Assembly: GCA_002509325.1 (NCBI GenBank)
Contig: DADO01000018.1
Span: 1 to 36,422, forward strand
Direction: 5' to 3'
Origin: Methanosarcina sp. UBA402
Lineage (GTDB): Archaea; Halobacteriota; Methanosarcinia; Methanosarcinales; Methanosarcinaceae
Length of the DNA: 36,422 bases
The translations under genes were made by a program, and so were the position numbers. The notes beneath the pieces are model-generated. The model saw only the letters and a list, made by a program, of their open reading frames with translations, had not been told where the DNA came from and did no database searches. Shown here one piece after another: positions 22,688 through 31,802 of the stretch; within the stretch, counting starts at the first letter, position 1, and the number at the start of each line of letters is the position of its first letter.

Positions 22688-23992
22688 GTGTCTGACACAG
22701 TAGACATCTACGATGACAGAGGAAAACTGCTCGAGAGCAATGTCGACATAATGAACGTTGCTCCAACAAGAAACGCAGCAATTAAAAAGATTATCATGGA
22801 CACAAAGAGGTCCGTTGCAGTCAACCTCGCAGGTATTCAGGGCGCGCTTGCCAGCGGCAAGATGGGCGGCAAGGGCCGTCAGATCTTAGGCCGTGGGCTC
22901 AACTACGATATCGTAGGCAATGTTGATGCTATTGCAGCAAACGTTAAGGATCTTATCAAAGTCAATGAGGGCGACGACGCAAATGTTAGAGTCCTCAAAG
23001 GTGGAAAGAGCCTGTTGATCCAGGTTCCACAGTCCAGAATTCTTGCTGGTGCCGACTACATGTCCGCAACCACAGTCGGTGCAGCAGCAGTCACCCAGAC
23101 TATTATTGACATGTTCGGAACCGACCCATTTGATGCTCCTATCGTAAAGGGCGCTGTCTGGGGAAGCTACCCACAGACAATGGACCTGATGGGCGGAAAC
23201 GTTGCAGGTATCTTAAACATTCCTCAGAATAATGAAGGTCTTGGTTTCTCCCTCAGAAACATCATGGCCAACCACGTTGCAGCTATTACCAACCGGAATG
23301 CAATGAATGCATCAGCTCTTTCTTCTATCTACGAGCAGTCTGGTATCTTCGAGATGGGTGGAGCAGTCGGTATTTTCGAGAGGCAGCAGCTCCTCGGCCT
23401 TGCATACCAGGGTCTTAACGGCAACAATCTCTTATATGACATAGTAAAGGAAAACGGCAAGGAAGGCACCATTGGAACCGTTATCGAGTCAGTTGTCCGC
23501 AGGGCAATTGAAGATAATGTTATCTCCGTTGACAAGACCGCTCCCTCTGGATATGACTTCTACAAAGCAAACGACGTCCCAATGTGGAACGCCTATGCAG
23601 CAACCGGTACTCTTGCAGCCACCCTCGTGAACTGTGGCGCAGGACGTGCAGCTCAGAACGTTTCCTCAACACTTCTCTACTTCAACGACATTCTTGAGAA
23701 GGAAACCGGTCTCCCAGGATGCGACTATGGTAAAGTACAGGGTGTCGCAGTAGGATTCTCATTCTTCAGCCACTCTATCTATGGTGGCGGTGGACCTGGT
23801 GTCTTCAACGGTAACCACGTTGTTACCAGGCACTCCAGAGGATTTGCAATCCCATGCGTATGCGCAGCAGTAGCCCTGGATGCAGGTACCCAGATGTTCA
23901 CAATCGAAGCAACATCAGGCATTATCGGCGATGTTTTCGGATCGATCGGGGAATTCCGCGAGCCGATTAAGGCAGTTGCAGGAGCGCTCTAA
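22688..23992 (+). CDS. mcrB: Methyl-coenzyme M reductase beta subunit
   Basis: McrB, 434 residues, part of the alpha2beta2gamma2 enzyme that releases methane from methyl-CoM with coenzyme B and the nickel cofactor F430. The active-site HSIYGGGGPGVFNGNH begins at His362; His362 and Tyr365 correspond to the residues known as His364 and Tyr367 in Methanothermobacter. Start is GTG with AAGGAGGA 7 bases upstream. It is first in the standard mcrBDCGA order, 24 bases before mcrD. Codons are noticeably biased toward C-ending ones compared with flanking genes, as expected for one of the most abundant proteins of the cell. Confidence 0.99.
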   Translation: MSDTVDIYDDRGKLLESNVDIMNVAPTRNAAIKKIIMDTKRSVAVNLAGIQGALASGKMGGKGRQILGRGLNYDIVGNVDAIAANVKDLIKVNEGDDANVRVLKGGKSLLIQVPQSRILAGADYMSATTVGAAAVTQTIIDMFGTDPFDAPIVKGAVWGSYPQTMDLMGGNVAGILNIPQNNEGLGFSLRNIMANHVAAITNRNAMNASALSSIYEQSGIFEMGGAVGIFERQQLLGLAYQGLNGNNLLYDIVKENGKEGTIGTVIESVVRRAIEDNVISVDKTAPSGYDFYKANDVPMWNAYAATGTLAATLVNCGAGRAAQNVSSTLLYFNDILEKETGLPGCDYGKVQGVAVGFSFFSHSIYGGGGPGVFNGNHVVTRHSRGFAIPCVCAAVALDAGTQMFTIEATSGIIGDVFGSIGEFREPIKAVAGAL

Positions 23993-24016
23993 ACAAATTA
24001 TTTAAAAGGTCTAACG

Positions 24017-24532
24017 ATGTCAGACTCTGCTTCAAACACAGAAGACTCTATCCAAATCGAAATTTTCCCCAGTAGAATCCTGTCCCCTGAAACGGCTCAG
24101 AAACTCATAGCTGAGATCTACAAGGTGGACGGAGTAATCCGCGTCATGGTGCAGGGCAACAGGCTGCCCGAGAGGGTGACTGCAGGCCCTGGCACAGGGG
24201 AAAAAGTGGAACATCCACTTAGAAAGCCTATTCAAATTGGAGATCAAGTTATTGAATTAAAGATTTGTGTGGGTAGGATTAGGGTTGAACTTTCAAACGC
24301 CGAAGCTAAAGAAAAAATCAGGCAAGTATGCGAAAATTTGCTCGCGTTTCCCTTTGAATTCAGGGAAGGGCATTTCCTCAAAAAGAAGCCTACTGTAACT
24401 GATTATGCCAAACTTGGTCCTGAAGCAGATCCCAGGTTACTTGGTATGGTAGATCCCAGAGCCAAGATAGACCAGCTTATTTTTATCGAGAAACAAGAGG
24501 AGCAAAAAGAGAAAAACGATAAAGATGAGTGA
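24017..24532 (+). CDS. mcrD: Methyl-coenzyme M reductase accessory protein D
   Basis: McrD, 171 residues. It is not part of the purified active enzyme; it is thought to bind MCR during assembly or activation. The N-terminal half (IEIFPSRILSPETAQKLIAE) and the central RVMVQGNRLPERVTAGPG are typical of the family. The C-terminus is charged (EKQEEQKEKNDKDE) and probably flexible. ATG 24017 has AAAAGGT upstream. Located between mcrB and mcrC with a 6-base gap to mcrC, so co-translated. Confidence 0.96.
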   Translation: MSDSASNTEDSIQIEIFPSRILSPETAQKLIAEIYKVDGVIRVMVQGNRLPERVTAGPGTGEKVEHPLRKPIQIGDQVIELKICVGRIRVELSNAEAKEKIRQVCENLLAFPFEFREGHFLKKKPTVTDYAKLGPEADPRLLGMVDPRAKIDQLIFIEKQEEQKEKNDKDE

Positions 24533-24538
24533 AAAAAT

Positions 24539-25159
24539 ATGATGATCGATCGGGAAACGCAGGTAGTTGACTGCCGATGCGGTGCGGGACTTGGCAAAGG
24601 AGGGGGGCTTGCCCAGCGAGGCACTCTCTCGGAAGCCGGCCGTGCTGAGGTAGTGGCTATTGCAATGAGTCCCGGCCAGAGGCATATCACAAAACCGGTA
24701 TGTGAGATCACATATGGGATGAGGAAAGAAAATATCCAGGTCAGTGTGCTGGTACTCTACTCAGGCTCCGGAATCCCTGAATCAGGCTTGAGAACCGGAT
24801 CTTTCGTGTTGAGTCCAGTAGAAATTGCACAGATTGAAATGCACAAACTGGCTGTTATTCACCTCGGAAATATCAAGGATCATGTAGTTAGAAAGGCCAG
24901 GGAAATCCTGAGCCAGGCAAATATCCCGGCGATTGTAGTCAGCCAAATTCCGGTAGATTTTGAGGATTTTGCAGAGGCAGGGATAAAGACGAGATTAGTA
25001 ATGCCAAGGGATGAGAATATTCGTACAAAAGGAATTGTGATGGATATGGTCAGCGGAGTTACACGCGGTGATTCCTGCCCCAGGGACAAGCTAAATTTAA
25101 TCATTAAACACGTCAAGACTACATTAGACCAGTTAGAAGATCATAAAGGAGTTGCATGA
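24539..25159 (+). CDS. mcrC: Methyl-coenzyme M reductase operon protein C
   Basis: McrC, 206 residues, reported as a component of the ATP-dependent MCR activation complex (component A3a). Features seen: an N-terminal Gly/Cys-rich segment VDCRCGAGLGKGGGLAQRG, ITYGMRKENIQVSVLVLYSG, and C-terminal GVTRGDSCPRDKLN. The start has two consecutive ATG codons (24539 and 24542). The upstream segment AAACAAGAGGAGC is rather far, so coupling with mcrD, which ends 6 bases upstream, may matter. The stop TGA (25157-25159) ends one base before the mcrG start codon. Confidence 0.96.
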   Translation: MMIDRETQVVDCRCGAGLGKGGGLAQRGTLSEAGRAEVVAIAMSPGQRHITKPVCEITYGMRKENIQVSVLVLYSGSGIPESGLRTGSFVLSPVEIAQIEMHKLAVIHLGNIKDHVVRKAREILSQANIPAIVVSQIPVDFEDFAEAGIKTRLVMPRDENIRTKGIVMDMVSGVTRGDSCPRDKLNLIIKHVKTTLDQLEDHKGVA

Positions 25160-25160
25160 G

Positions 25161-25907
25161 ATGGCTTACGAAAGACAATTTTATCCAGGCGCAACATCAG
25201 TTGGCGCTAACAGAAGAAAACACATGTCTGGAAAACTTGAGAAACTCAGGGAGATTTCAGACGAAGACTTAACAGCAGTTCTCGGGCACCGTGCTCCAGG
25301 GAGTGACTATCCAAGCACCCACCCCCCACTTGCAGAAATGGGAGAGCCCGCATGCTCGACCCGTGAGAATGTTGAAGCTACACCAGGTGCAAAGGCTGGC
25401 GACAGAGTCAGGTATGTCCAGTTTACTGACTCAATGTACAACGCGCCTGCAACCCCGTACTTCAGATCATACTTCGCAGCAATTAACTTTAGAGGTGTAG
25501 ACCCAGGTACCCTTTCCGGACGTCAGATCGTTGAAGCCCGTGAAAGAGACATGGAACAGTGTGCAAAGGTCCAGATGGAAACCGAGATCTCCGATCATGC
25601 ACTCGCAGGCATGCGTGGCGCAACAGTACATGGCCACTCTGTCCGTCTCCAGGAAGACGGTGTAATGTTCGACATGCTCGACAGGAGAAGACTCGAGAAC
25701 GGCACCATCATAATGGACAAAGACCAGGTTGCAATCCCACTCGATAGGAAAGTGGACCTCGGCAAACCCATGTCAAGTGAAGAAGCTGCAAAGAGAACCA
25801 CCATTTACCGCGTGGACAATGTAGCCTTCAGAGACGACGCAGAAGTCGTTGAATGGGTACACAGGATATTCGATGAGAGAACAAAATACGGATTCCAGCC
25901 GAAATGA
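25161..25907 (+). CDS. mcrG: Methyl-coenzyme M reductase gamma subunit
   Basis: McrG, 248 residues, starting MAYERQFYPGATSVG. ATG 25161 is preferred over TTG 25152 because it matches the family N-terminus and has AAAGGAG 9 bases upstream. Contains LGHRAPGSDYPSTHPPL near residue 37 and RGATVHGHSVRLQEDGVMFD near 150, both family landmarks at the active-site channel. Ten bases separate its stop from the mcrA start. Confidence 0.98.
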   Translation: MAYERQFYPGATSVGANRRKHMSGKLEKLREISDEDLTAVLGHRAPGSDYPSTHPPLAEMGEPACSTRENVEATPGAKAGDRVRYVQFTDSMYNAPATPYFRSYFAAINFRGVDPGTLSGRQIVEARERDMEQCAKVQMETEISDHALAGMRGATVHGHSVRLQEDGVMFDMLDRRRLENGTIIMDKDQVAIPLDRKVDLGKPMSSEEAAKRTTIYRVDNVAFRDDAEVVEWVHRIFDERTKYGFQPK

Positions 25908-25917
25908 GGTGACCACA

Positions 25918-27630
25918 ATGGCAGCAGATATTTTCGCAAAATTTAAAAAATCAATGGAAGTCAAATTCACACAGGAATTCGGTTCAAACCAGCAAAGTGG
26001 AGGCGACATCTCCGGCAAGACAGCCAAGTTCCTGAGACTAGGTCCTGAGCAGGACCCCAGAAAGGTCGAAATGATTAAAGCCGGAAAGGAACTCGCAGAG
26101 AAGAGAGGCATTGCATTCTACAACCCAATGATGCACTCAGGTGCTCCCCTCGGACAGCGTGCAATTACCCCTTACACCATCTCCGGCACTGACATTGTTG
26201 CAGAGCCTGATGACCTTCACTATGTCAACAATGCCGCAATGCAGCAGATGTGGGACGACATCAGGAGAACCTGTATTGTCGGTCTTGACCTCGCTCACGA
26301 GACCCTCGAAAAGAGGCTGGGTAAGGAAGTCACTCCTGAAACCATCAACCATTACCTTGAAGTCCTTAACCATGCCATGCCAGGCGCAGCAGTGGTTCAG
26401 GAAATGATGGTTGAAACCCACCCGGCTCTCGTTGACGACTGCTACGTGAAAGTCTTCACAGGCGACGACACACTTGCAGACGAAATCGACAAGCAGTTCC
26501 TTATTGACATCAACAAGGAATTCCCAAAAGAACAGGCAGCTCAGATCAAGGCCTCCATCGGCAAGACCTCCTGGCAGGCAATCCACATCCCAACAGTTGT
26601 CTCCAGAACAACTGATGGTGCTCAGACCTCCAGATGGGCAGCCATGCAGATCGGTATGTCCTTCATCTCCGCATACTCAATGTGTGCTGGTGAAGCCGCA
26701 GTCGCTGACCTGTCCTTCGCTGCAAAGCACGCAGCTCTGGTCTCAATGGGTGAAATGCTGCCCGCAAGGCGTGCACGTGGCCCCAACGAGCCAGGTGGAC
26801 TGTCCTTCGGTCACCTTGCAGACATTATCCAGACAAGCCGCATTTCCAATGACCCGGCAAAGATCGCTCTTGAAGTCGTCGGTGCAGGATGTATGCTCTA
26901 CGACCAGATCTGGCTTGGATCTTACATGTCCGGTGGTGTCGGATTCACACAGTATGCAACAGCTGCATACACCGATGACATCCTTGACAACAACGTGTAC
27001 TACAACGTTGACTACATCAACGACAAGTACAACGGTGCTGCAAATGTAGGCACTGACAACAAGGTAAAGGCAACCCTCGATGTCGTAAAGGACATCGCAA
27101 CCGAGTCCACACTCTACGGTATCGAGACTTATGAGAAGTTCCCGACTGCCCTTGAAGACCACTTCGGTGGATCCCAGAGAGCAACCGTGCTCGCAGCCGC
27201 AGCCGGTGTCGCAACCGCCCTCGCAACCGCAAACGCAAATGCTGGTCTCTCTGGCTGGTACCTCTCTATGTACCTGCACAAGGAAGCATGGGGCCGTCTC
27301 GGCTTCTTCGGATACGACCTGCAGGATCAGTGTGGTGCCACAAACGTTCTGTCCTACCAGGGTGACGAAGGTCTCCCAGACGAACTCCGTGGTCCAAACT
27401 ACCCCAACTACGCAATGAACGTCGGTCACCAGGGTGGATATGCAGGTATCGCTCAGGCAGCCCACTCAGGCCGTGGAGACGCATTCACCGTCAACCCACT
27501 CATCAAGGTCTGCTTCGCTGACGACCTCCTGCCCTTCAACTTCGCTGAGCCCAGGAGAGATTTCGGCCGCGGTGCAATGAGAGAGTTCGTGCCTGCTGGT
27601 GAGAGATCCCTCGTCATTCCGGCAAAATAA
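25918..27630 (+). CDS. mcrA: Methyl-coenzyme M reductase alpha subunit
   Basis: McrA, 570 residues, catalytic subunit of MCR. Gln161 (in VVQEMMVE) corresponds to the axial nickel ligand of F430. Known modification sites are all present with M. acetivorans numbering: His271 (N-methyl, in AAKHAALVS), Arg285 (C-methyl by Mmp10, in PARRARGPNEPGG), Gly465 (thioglycine) and Cys472 (S-methyl) in FFGYDLQDQC. GGVGFTQYATAAYTDD (about 338-353) is the usual gene-survey signature. ATG 25918 follows GAGGTGA; the open frame extends upstream through mcrG but is not used. Codon bias is strong. It is the last gene of the operon and is followed by a hairpin terminator. Confidence 0.99.
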   Translation: MAADIFAKFKKSMEVKFTQEFGSNQQSGGDISGKTAKFLRLGPEQDPRKVEMIKAGKELAEKRGIAFYNPMMHSGAPLGQRAITPYTISGTDIVAEPDDLHYVNNAAMQQMWDDIRRTCIVGLDLAHETLEKRLGKEVTPETINHYLEVLNHAMPGAAVVQEMMVETHPALVDDCYVKVFTGDDTLADEIDKQFLIDINKEFPKEQAAQIKASIGKTSWQAIHIPTVVSRTTDGAQTSRWAAMQIGMSFISAYSMCAGEAAVADLSFAAKHAALVSMGEMLPARRARGPNEPGGLSFGHLADIIQTSRISNDPAKIALEVVGAGCMLYDQIWLGSYMSGGVGFTQYATAAYTDDILDNNVYYNVDYINDKYNGAANVGTDNKVKATLDVVKDIATESTLYGIETYEKFPTALEDHFGGSQRATVLAAAAGVATALATANANAGLSGWYLSMYLHKEAWGRLGFFGYDLQDQCGATNVLSYQGDEGLPDELRGPNYPNYAMNVGHQGGYAGIAQAAHSGRGDAFTVNPLIKVCFADDLLPFNFAEPRRDFGRGAMREFVPAGERSLVIPAK

Positions 27631-27657
27631 ACTCAACAACCAGATACATTAAAACAG

Positions 27658-27690
27658 AGTAGGCCTGCTGGCCTACTTTTTATCTCTTTT
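27658..27690 (+). terminator. Terminator of the mcr operon
   Basis: AGTAGGCC (27658-27665) pairs with GGCCTACT (27670-27677) around the loop TGCT, and a T-rich tract follows (TTTTTATCTCTTTTT). It lies 27 bases after the mcrA stop and is the clearest terminator in the window. Confidence 0.85.
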
Positions 27691-27788
27691 TCAGTGTTTC
27701 TGTCTGCGTTTTTATTCTGCATTTTTTAGAAATGACTTTTCTATCCATGAATATTTAGCAACTGCAATGCCAGAGGAAAACAGAAGTT

Positions 27789-28148
27789 CTAAAAGAGGAG
27801 CATAGATCCAATCTTATAATCAGGTATTGCGGGTGCAACAGGTGCTTGAAGAAATATTGCACTATGAAGCCCTTTTGGTAACTGAGTTCTCGAAATTGTC
27901 TCAATAACAGCCGGCTCTCCGAATTCACTCACGGAAGAAATAAATGAGCTACCTATTTCCAGCCATGAAATAGACTTCACACCCTTCATGGGGCTGGCGT
28001 TCGCAAAATATTATTTCGCGATGGAGCCCCGTGAAATACAGGTGGGACCAATTTGGATCGGTGAAACCAAAAAATGGTTCTTTGTGCAGCCAACGTCAAA
28101 AAGAAAATGCCAGCTGTTTTTTCGTCCCAGTATTAACTCATTAGTCAT
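27789..28148 (-). pseudogene. Small gene interrupted by an in-frame TAA
   Basis: From ATG 28148 the minus strand encodes 119 codons in one frame broken only by TAA at codon 46 (28013-28011). Both sides look protein-like: before it NSWHFLFDVGCTKNHFLVSP and IGPTCISRGSIAK, after it YFANASPMKGVKSISW, SSVSEFGEPAVIETISRTQL and IFLQAPVAPAIPDYKIG. An internal ATG (27989) could start a 66-residue product but has no ribosome-binding site. It lies downstream of the leftward ABC permease genes. TAA is not a known recoded codon in Methanosarcina (TAG is, for pyrrolysine), so a nonsense mutation is the simplest reading. I do not recognise the family. Confidence 0.5.
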
Positions 28149-28336
28149 CGGTTAAGGAATTATTCTGCCAGAAAACCTACTGATTTTGTACCAGAAGCCT
28201 GCCTTAAACTTTGGTCTTTTTACATGAGATCGATACCTTGTTCTAGTTCACAACATATTAATATTTCAACAATAGTTACGAAAATGGAGGAAATTTACAC
28301 CATTCCTCACTTAACCGAAGATGCATGAATATTTAC

Positions 28337-29200
28337 TTATTCTGCCCTGAGTTCCCGTTGAGGTACGAATCTCTCCGAAAGGGTTGTTCCGATATGATAT
28401 ACAGAAAGCATTGTTATCACAATGAATATGCCGGGGAAGAAGGATGTCCACCAAACACCTAGAAGAATATCATTTCTGGCTTCAGACAGCATATTTCCCC
28501 AGCTTGGTTCATGAACAGGAACCCCTAGCCCTAAGAACCCAAGAGCTGCTTCATGCATAATCGCGTGTGATGTCATGAGAGTGGTTGAGACTATGGCTAT
28601 ATGGAGGATGTTTGGAAACATATGCCGAAGGAGAACGTATAGGTCGCCAGCTCCAAGTCCAATTGAGGTTTCAATGAATGGCCGCTGGCGGAGAGATAAA
28701 GCCTCACTCCTTACAAGTCGGGCTGGGGTCGCCCAGTGCGTGATGGCTATTGCAAGAATTATCAGGAGGATTGAGCGGGGATAAAGTGTAAGGATAAACA
28801 AAATAGCCATCATTTCCGGAACAGAGTACCACATATCAACGCCCCTCATGAGGATATTATCCCATATTCCTCGATAGTATCCGGCTAATAAGCCGATAAC
28901 AACCCCAAGAGTAGCCGCAAGTAAAGATGCAGCAACTCCAACCATGATCGTTATCCGTGTACCATAGAGAAGACGGCTGAAGACATCCCGACCAAGTCCA
29001 TCGGTTCCACACGGATGGGTTATGCTGGGTGATTCATAAACCTCATCCATATTAGCAGCCACCGGGTTATAGGGTGTAAGAATTGGAGCCATCAAGGAGA
29101 GCAGGAGGAGGGAAATCAGAATAATGGCTCCTGAATACTCTCGAATCTTTGGGAATACCGGATAGTTGGGGTTATCTTTCCATTGGTAACCTGATTCCAT
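28337..29200 (-). CDS. ABC transporter permease, DppC/NikC type
   Basis: Inner-membrane permease of a peptide/nickel-type ABC importer, 287 residues from ATG 29200 (or 293 from ATG 29218). I prefer 29200 because AGGAGG lies 9 bases before it, whereas the first ATG would place that site inside the coding region. The N-terminal segment ending NPNYPVFP precedes about six membrane helices, starting at AIILISLLLLSLMAPILTPY. The loop that contacts the ATPase (EAA region) is seen as EALSLRQRPFIETSIGLGAG. GTDGLGRDVFSRLLYGTR is typical of DppC/OppC/NikC. It follows the first permease with a 4-base gap. The transported substrate is not evident. Confidence 0.9.
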   Translation of the reverse strand: MESGYQWKDNPNYPVFPKIREYSGAIILISLLLLSLMAPILTPYNPVAANMDEVYESPSITHPCGTDGLGRDVFSRLLYGTRITIMVGVAASLLAATLGVVIGLLAGYYRGIWDNILMRGVDMWYSVPEMMAILFILTLYPRSILLIILAIAITHWATPARLVRSEALSLRQRPFIETSIGLGAGDLYVLLRHMFPNILHIAIVSTTLMTSHAIMHEAALGFLGLGVPVHEPSWGNMLSEARNDILLGVWWTSFFPGIFIVITMLSVYHIGTTLSERFVPQRELRAE

Positions 29201-29204
29201 CCGT

Positions 29205-30200
29205 TTAAACCTCCTCATATGTTACTCGAGGGTCAGCAACCGCATACAAAATATCTGCACCGAGATTTCCGATAATTACCAGGAAACTGCTGATAAGTAA
29301 TATTCCCATCATAAGTTGATGGTCTCCGCCAGCTGCAGCCAGAGTTGTAAGGTTGCCAACTCCTGGCCAGGCAAAGAGTGTCTCAACCACTACACCGCCA
29401 CCAATAATTGCTGGCATTGATAGACCAATCTGTGTGATAAGTGGGAGGAGAGAATTTCGTAATGCGTGCCGATACAAAACTGATCTTTCAGATAAGCCTT
29501 TTGCACGCGCCAGCGTAATGTACATCTGTTGCATGGCTTCAGATAGTGCCGATCTAAGATAAACGTAATATACCGTAAATTGAGCTATGGCAAGGGTGAT
29601 GACAGGCATTATCAGGTGGACAATAAAATCCTTGATTTGACCTAAAAAGCCATCCGGAGGATTGAGAGAGATCATACGTGCAGGAGGGAGTACCCCAAGC
29701 CATACCGTAAATATATAGATCATGAGAAGGGCAATGAGAAAAGAAGGTGTCGAATATAAAAGATATGCTCCTGCACCCATAGCATGGTCATAAAATGATC
29801 CTTCTCTTTTCGCTGCAGACAATGCAAGTACAATAGACATCGATACAGCAAGTGTGTAAGCAAAAAAAACAAGGATTAATGAGGCTGGAAGTCTTTGGAG
29901 AATGGCATCAAGTACTGGAAGATTTTGAGATCGTGAATACCCAAAGTCGCCCTGAATAATATGGGACAGCCAGATCTCATATCTGATATAAAAAGGCTGA
30001 TCCAGTCCAAGTTGTTGTCTTACTTCTTCAACCTTCTCAGGTCCCATCAGCTGGACAACCGTTGGACCACCAAGGTATGAAACCACTGGATCTGTAGGTG
30101 ACATAGAAAAAAGTAAGAATGCAAGAAATGTTATTCCTAAAAGGAGAAAAGGGATTTGAATAACCCTTTTTTTGATATAGAGCTTAACCGAACTGTCCAT
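29205..30200 (-). CDS. ABC transporter permease, DppB/NikB type
   Basis: 331 residues with about six membrane helices; the first (IPFLLLGITFLAFLLFSM) starts near residue 16. The periplasm-facing region after it contains LGLDQPFYIRYEIWLSHIIQGDFGYS, a hallmark of DppB/OppB/NikB proteins. The ATPase-contact loop reads RSALSEAMQQMYITLARAKG, followed by HALRNSLLPLITQIG. It pairs with the DppC/NikC-type permease downstream. It begins 6 bases after the binding-protein stop, so the three genes form one leftward operon. Confidence 0.92.
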   Translation of the reverse strand: MDSSVKLYIKKRVIQIPFLLLGITFLAFLLFSMSPTDPVVSYLGGPTVVQLMGPEKVEEVRQQLGLDQPFYIRYEIWLSHIIQGDFGYSRSQNLPVLDAILQRLPASLILVFFAYTLAVSMSIVLALSAAKREGSFYDHAMGAGAYLLYSTPSFLIALLMIYIFTVWLGVLPPARMISLNPPDGFLGQIKDFIVHLIMPVITLAIAQFTVYYVYLRSALSEAMQQMYITLARAKGLSERSVLYRHALRNSLLPLITQIGLSMPAIIGGGVVVETLFAWPGVGNLTTLAAAGGDHQLMMGILLISSFLVIIGNLGADILYAVADPRVTYEEV

Positions 30201-30206
30201 AGGTCT

Positions 30207-31802
30207 TCACACTCGATAAGTCCAATCTTCCGTATTCCACCATATCTCGCTGATTATTCCGCCCTGTGTTCCGGATCCATGTGGACTGTTTTTGGGCATT
30301 ATTCCCTCAATCCTTTCGTCAATGAGATAGACAGAATCTGGATAGACAAGGAACACAACAGGCTGTTCCTGAGCAATGTATTTCTGAGCCTCATAATAGT
30401 AGGCTTTTCTTGCATCCAAATCCCACTCGTATCGACCGCTCTCTAATAGTGCATCCACCTGAGGGTTTACATAGGAGAATGTGTTCCACCATCCATCATT
30501 AATGAATTTTGAGGAGAATAGTTTGTAGTTTGGAAGATCAGGATCGTTAGGTGATCCCCAGGAGAGAATATTTGCGGTGTTTCTTGCAACATTGACATCA
30601 TAATCTGCCCAGGAGGTCATGGGAACCAGATTAACATTCATATGTAATGAGTTAAGATCTGTGGCAAGGGCTATGGCAATATCCTTTCTCTCAGGCGTGG
30701 ATGCAAGGTAGTAAAGATCGAACTCAAGGACCTTTCCATCTTCCTGATATATCCAGTGGTCATCCTGGAACACAAAACCACCTTCTTTAAGGAGGTCCTT
30801 TGCATGATCAGGGTCGTAAGGGAAGGCGACTTCAGGGTTATAGGCCCAATCCTTTGAATTATATGGGCCATAGGCCACCTCCCCCCTACCATTAAAGAGA
30901 GCATCAATCATTGCCTGCTTGTTAGCTGCATATGCAATCGCTTGTCTGACCTCCAGTATATTGAATGGCCATTTCTGGTTTGGCACCGAAAGACCATACC
31001 AACAGGCAGAGGGCTGAACATACACATTATATCCGGATACAGACACAACCCGTTCTAACTTTGGACTTATTTTTGTTGCCTGTATCTCTCCTGAAGAGAG
31101 CATAGTGGTTCGCGTACTCTCCTCCGGAATGAAAATAAACCTCAGAATATCGATATCAGGTATATTTTCATAATATTCCTCATTTGCACGATAAACTATT
31201 TCTTGACGAGGAATCCAGTGATCTAAAGTATATGGACCGGTTCCAACTGGATGTAGCCAGTATCCCGTAGTATTCAAATCTTCATTCTGAAGGATATGTT
31301 TTGGCAAAATCGGCATTGCAAAGTAGGTCAGCACTGATGCAGGCATATCATTAAAGGTGAAAACAACTGTGTTTAGGTCAATAATATCTATACGATCGAT
31401 TATTTGAAGATCAGTTGTTGCAGAAGTAAATACAGCGATGTTTCTTTCATCTCGCACAGTTTCAAAGGTATATTTGACATCTTCAGCCGAGAATGGATGG
31501 CCATCATGCCATTTAACACCATTACGCATAATAAATGTAATCGTCTTGTTTTCTATATCAACGGTCCACGACTCTGCAAGATCGGGAATCGGTTTCAGGT
31601 CTTCATCAGACTTGATCAAACTTGAATAAACTTTTGGCATATCATAATAACCCCCGGTATTTTTGAGCGTTGAGGGTTCAGAGCCAACAGCAATTGTTAC
31701 AACTTTTTCCGATGTTTCTTTAGAATTTTCAACACATCCTGAAAATAATGTCAATGAAATTAATATTATCAACACAAATGGAATATTAATCCAACGTACC
31801 AT
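30207..31802 (-). CDS. ABC transporter substrate-binding lipoprotein, peptide/nickel family
   Basis: 531 residues, family 5 extracellular solute-binding protein. The N-terminal hydrophobic segment (5-20) ends in the lipobox LFSG-Cys23, so the mature protein should be lipid-anchored outside the membrane. Family motifs are TIAVGSEPSTL near residue 36, DLAESWTVD near 75 and VKWHDGHPFSAEDVKYTFE near 95. Start ATG 31802 has AAGGAGAT upstream. The family includes dipeptide, oligopeptide and nickel (NikA) binders, and specificity cannot be read from motifs. A nickel role is tempting because MCR, a nickel enzyme, is encoded next door, but this is only inference. Confidence 0.9.
   Translation of the reverse strand: MVRWINIPFVLIILISLTLFSGCVENSKETSEKVVTIAVGSEPSTLKNTGGYYDMPKVYSSLIKSDEDLKPIPDLAESWTVDIENKTITFIMRNGVKWHDGHPFSAEDVKYTFETVRDERNIAVFTSATTDLQIIDRIDIIDLNTVVFTFNDMPASVLTYFAMPILPKHILQNEDLNTTGYWLHPVGTGPYTLDHWIPRQEIVYRANEEYYENIPDIDILRFIFIPEESTRTTMLSSGEIQATKISPKLERVVSVSGYNVYVQPSACWYGLSVPNQKWPFNILEVRQAIAYAANKQAMIDALFNGRGEVAYGPYNSKDWAYNPEVAFPYDPDHAKDLLKEGGFVFQDDHWIYQEDGKVLEFDLYYLASTPERKDIAIALATDLNSLHMNVNLVPMTSWADYDVNVARNTANILSWGSPNDPDLPNYKLFSSKFINDGWWNTFSYVNPQVDALLESGRYEWDLDARKAYYYEAQKYIAQEQPVVFLVYPDSVYLIDERIEGIMPKNSPHGSGTQGGIISEIWWNTEDWTYRV

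Larger units (their letters stand above)
27631..28336. other. Spacer between mcrA and the ABC permease gene
   Basis: Holds the mcr terminator, an interrupted minus-strand gene (27789-28148), and an inverted repeat TCGGTTAAG...CTTAACCGA with arms at 28148-28156 and 28310-28318. A 14-codon plus frame from ATG 28284 (MEEIYTIPHLTEDA) is noted but too short to call. Confidence 0.5.

Noticed and set aside
26474..27049. 191-codon plus-strand ORF inside mcrA
   Set aside because: Out-of-frame shadow with Ser/Thr/Gln/Pro-rich composition.
26743..27465. Long minus-strand ORF (240 codons) opposite mcrA
   Set aside because: A shadow of the strong codon bias of mcrA; Val/Cys-rich composition without motifs.
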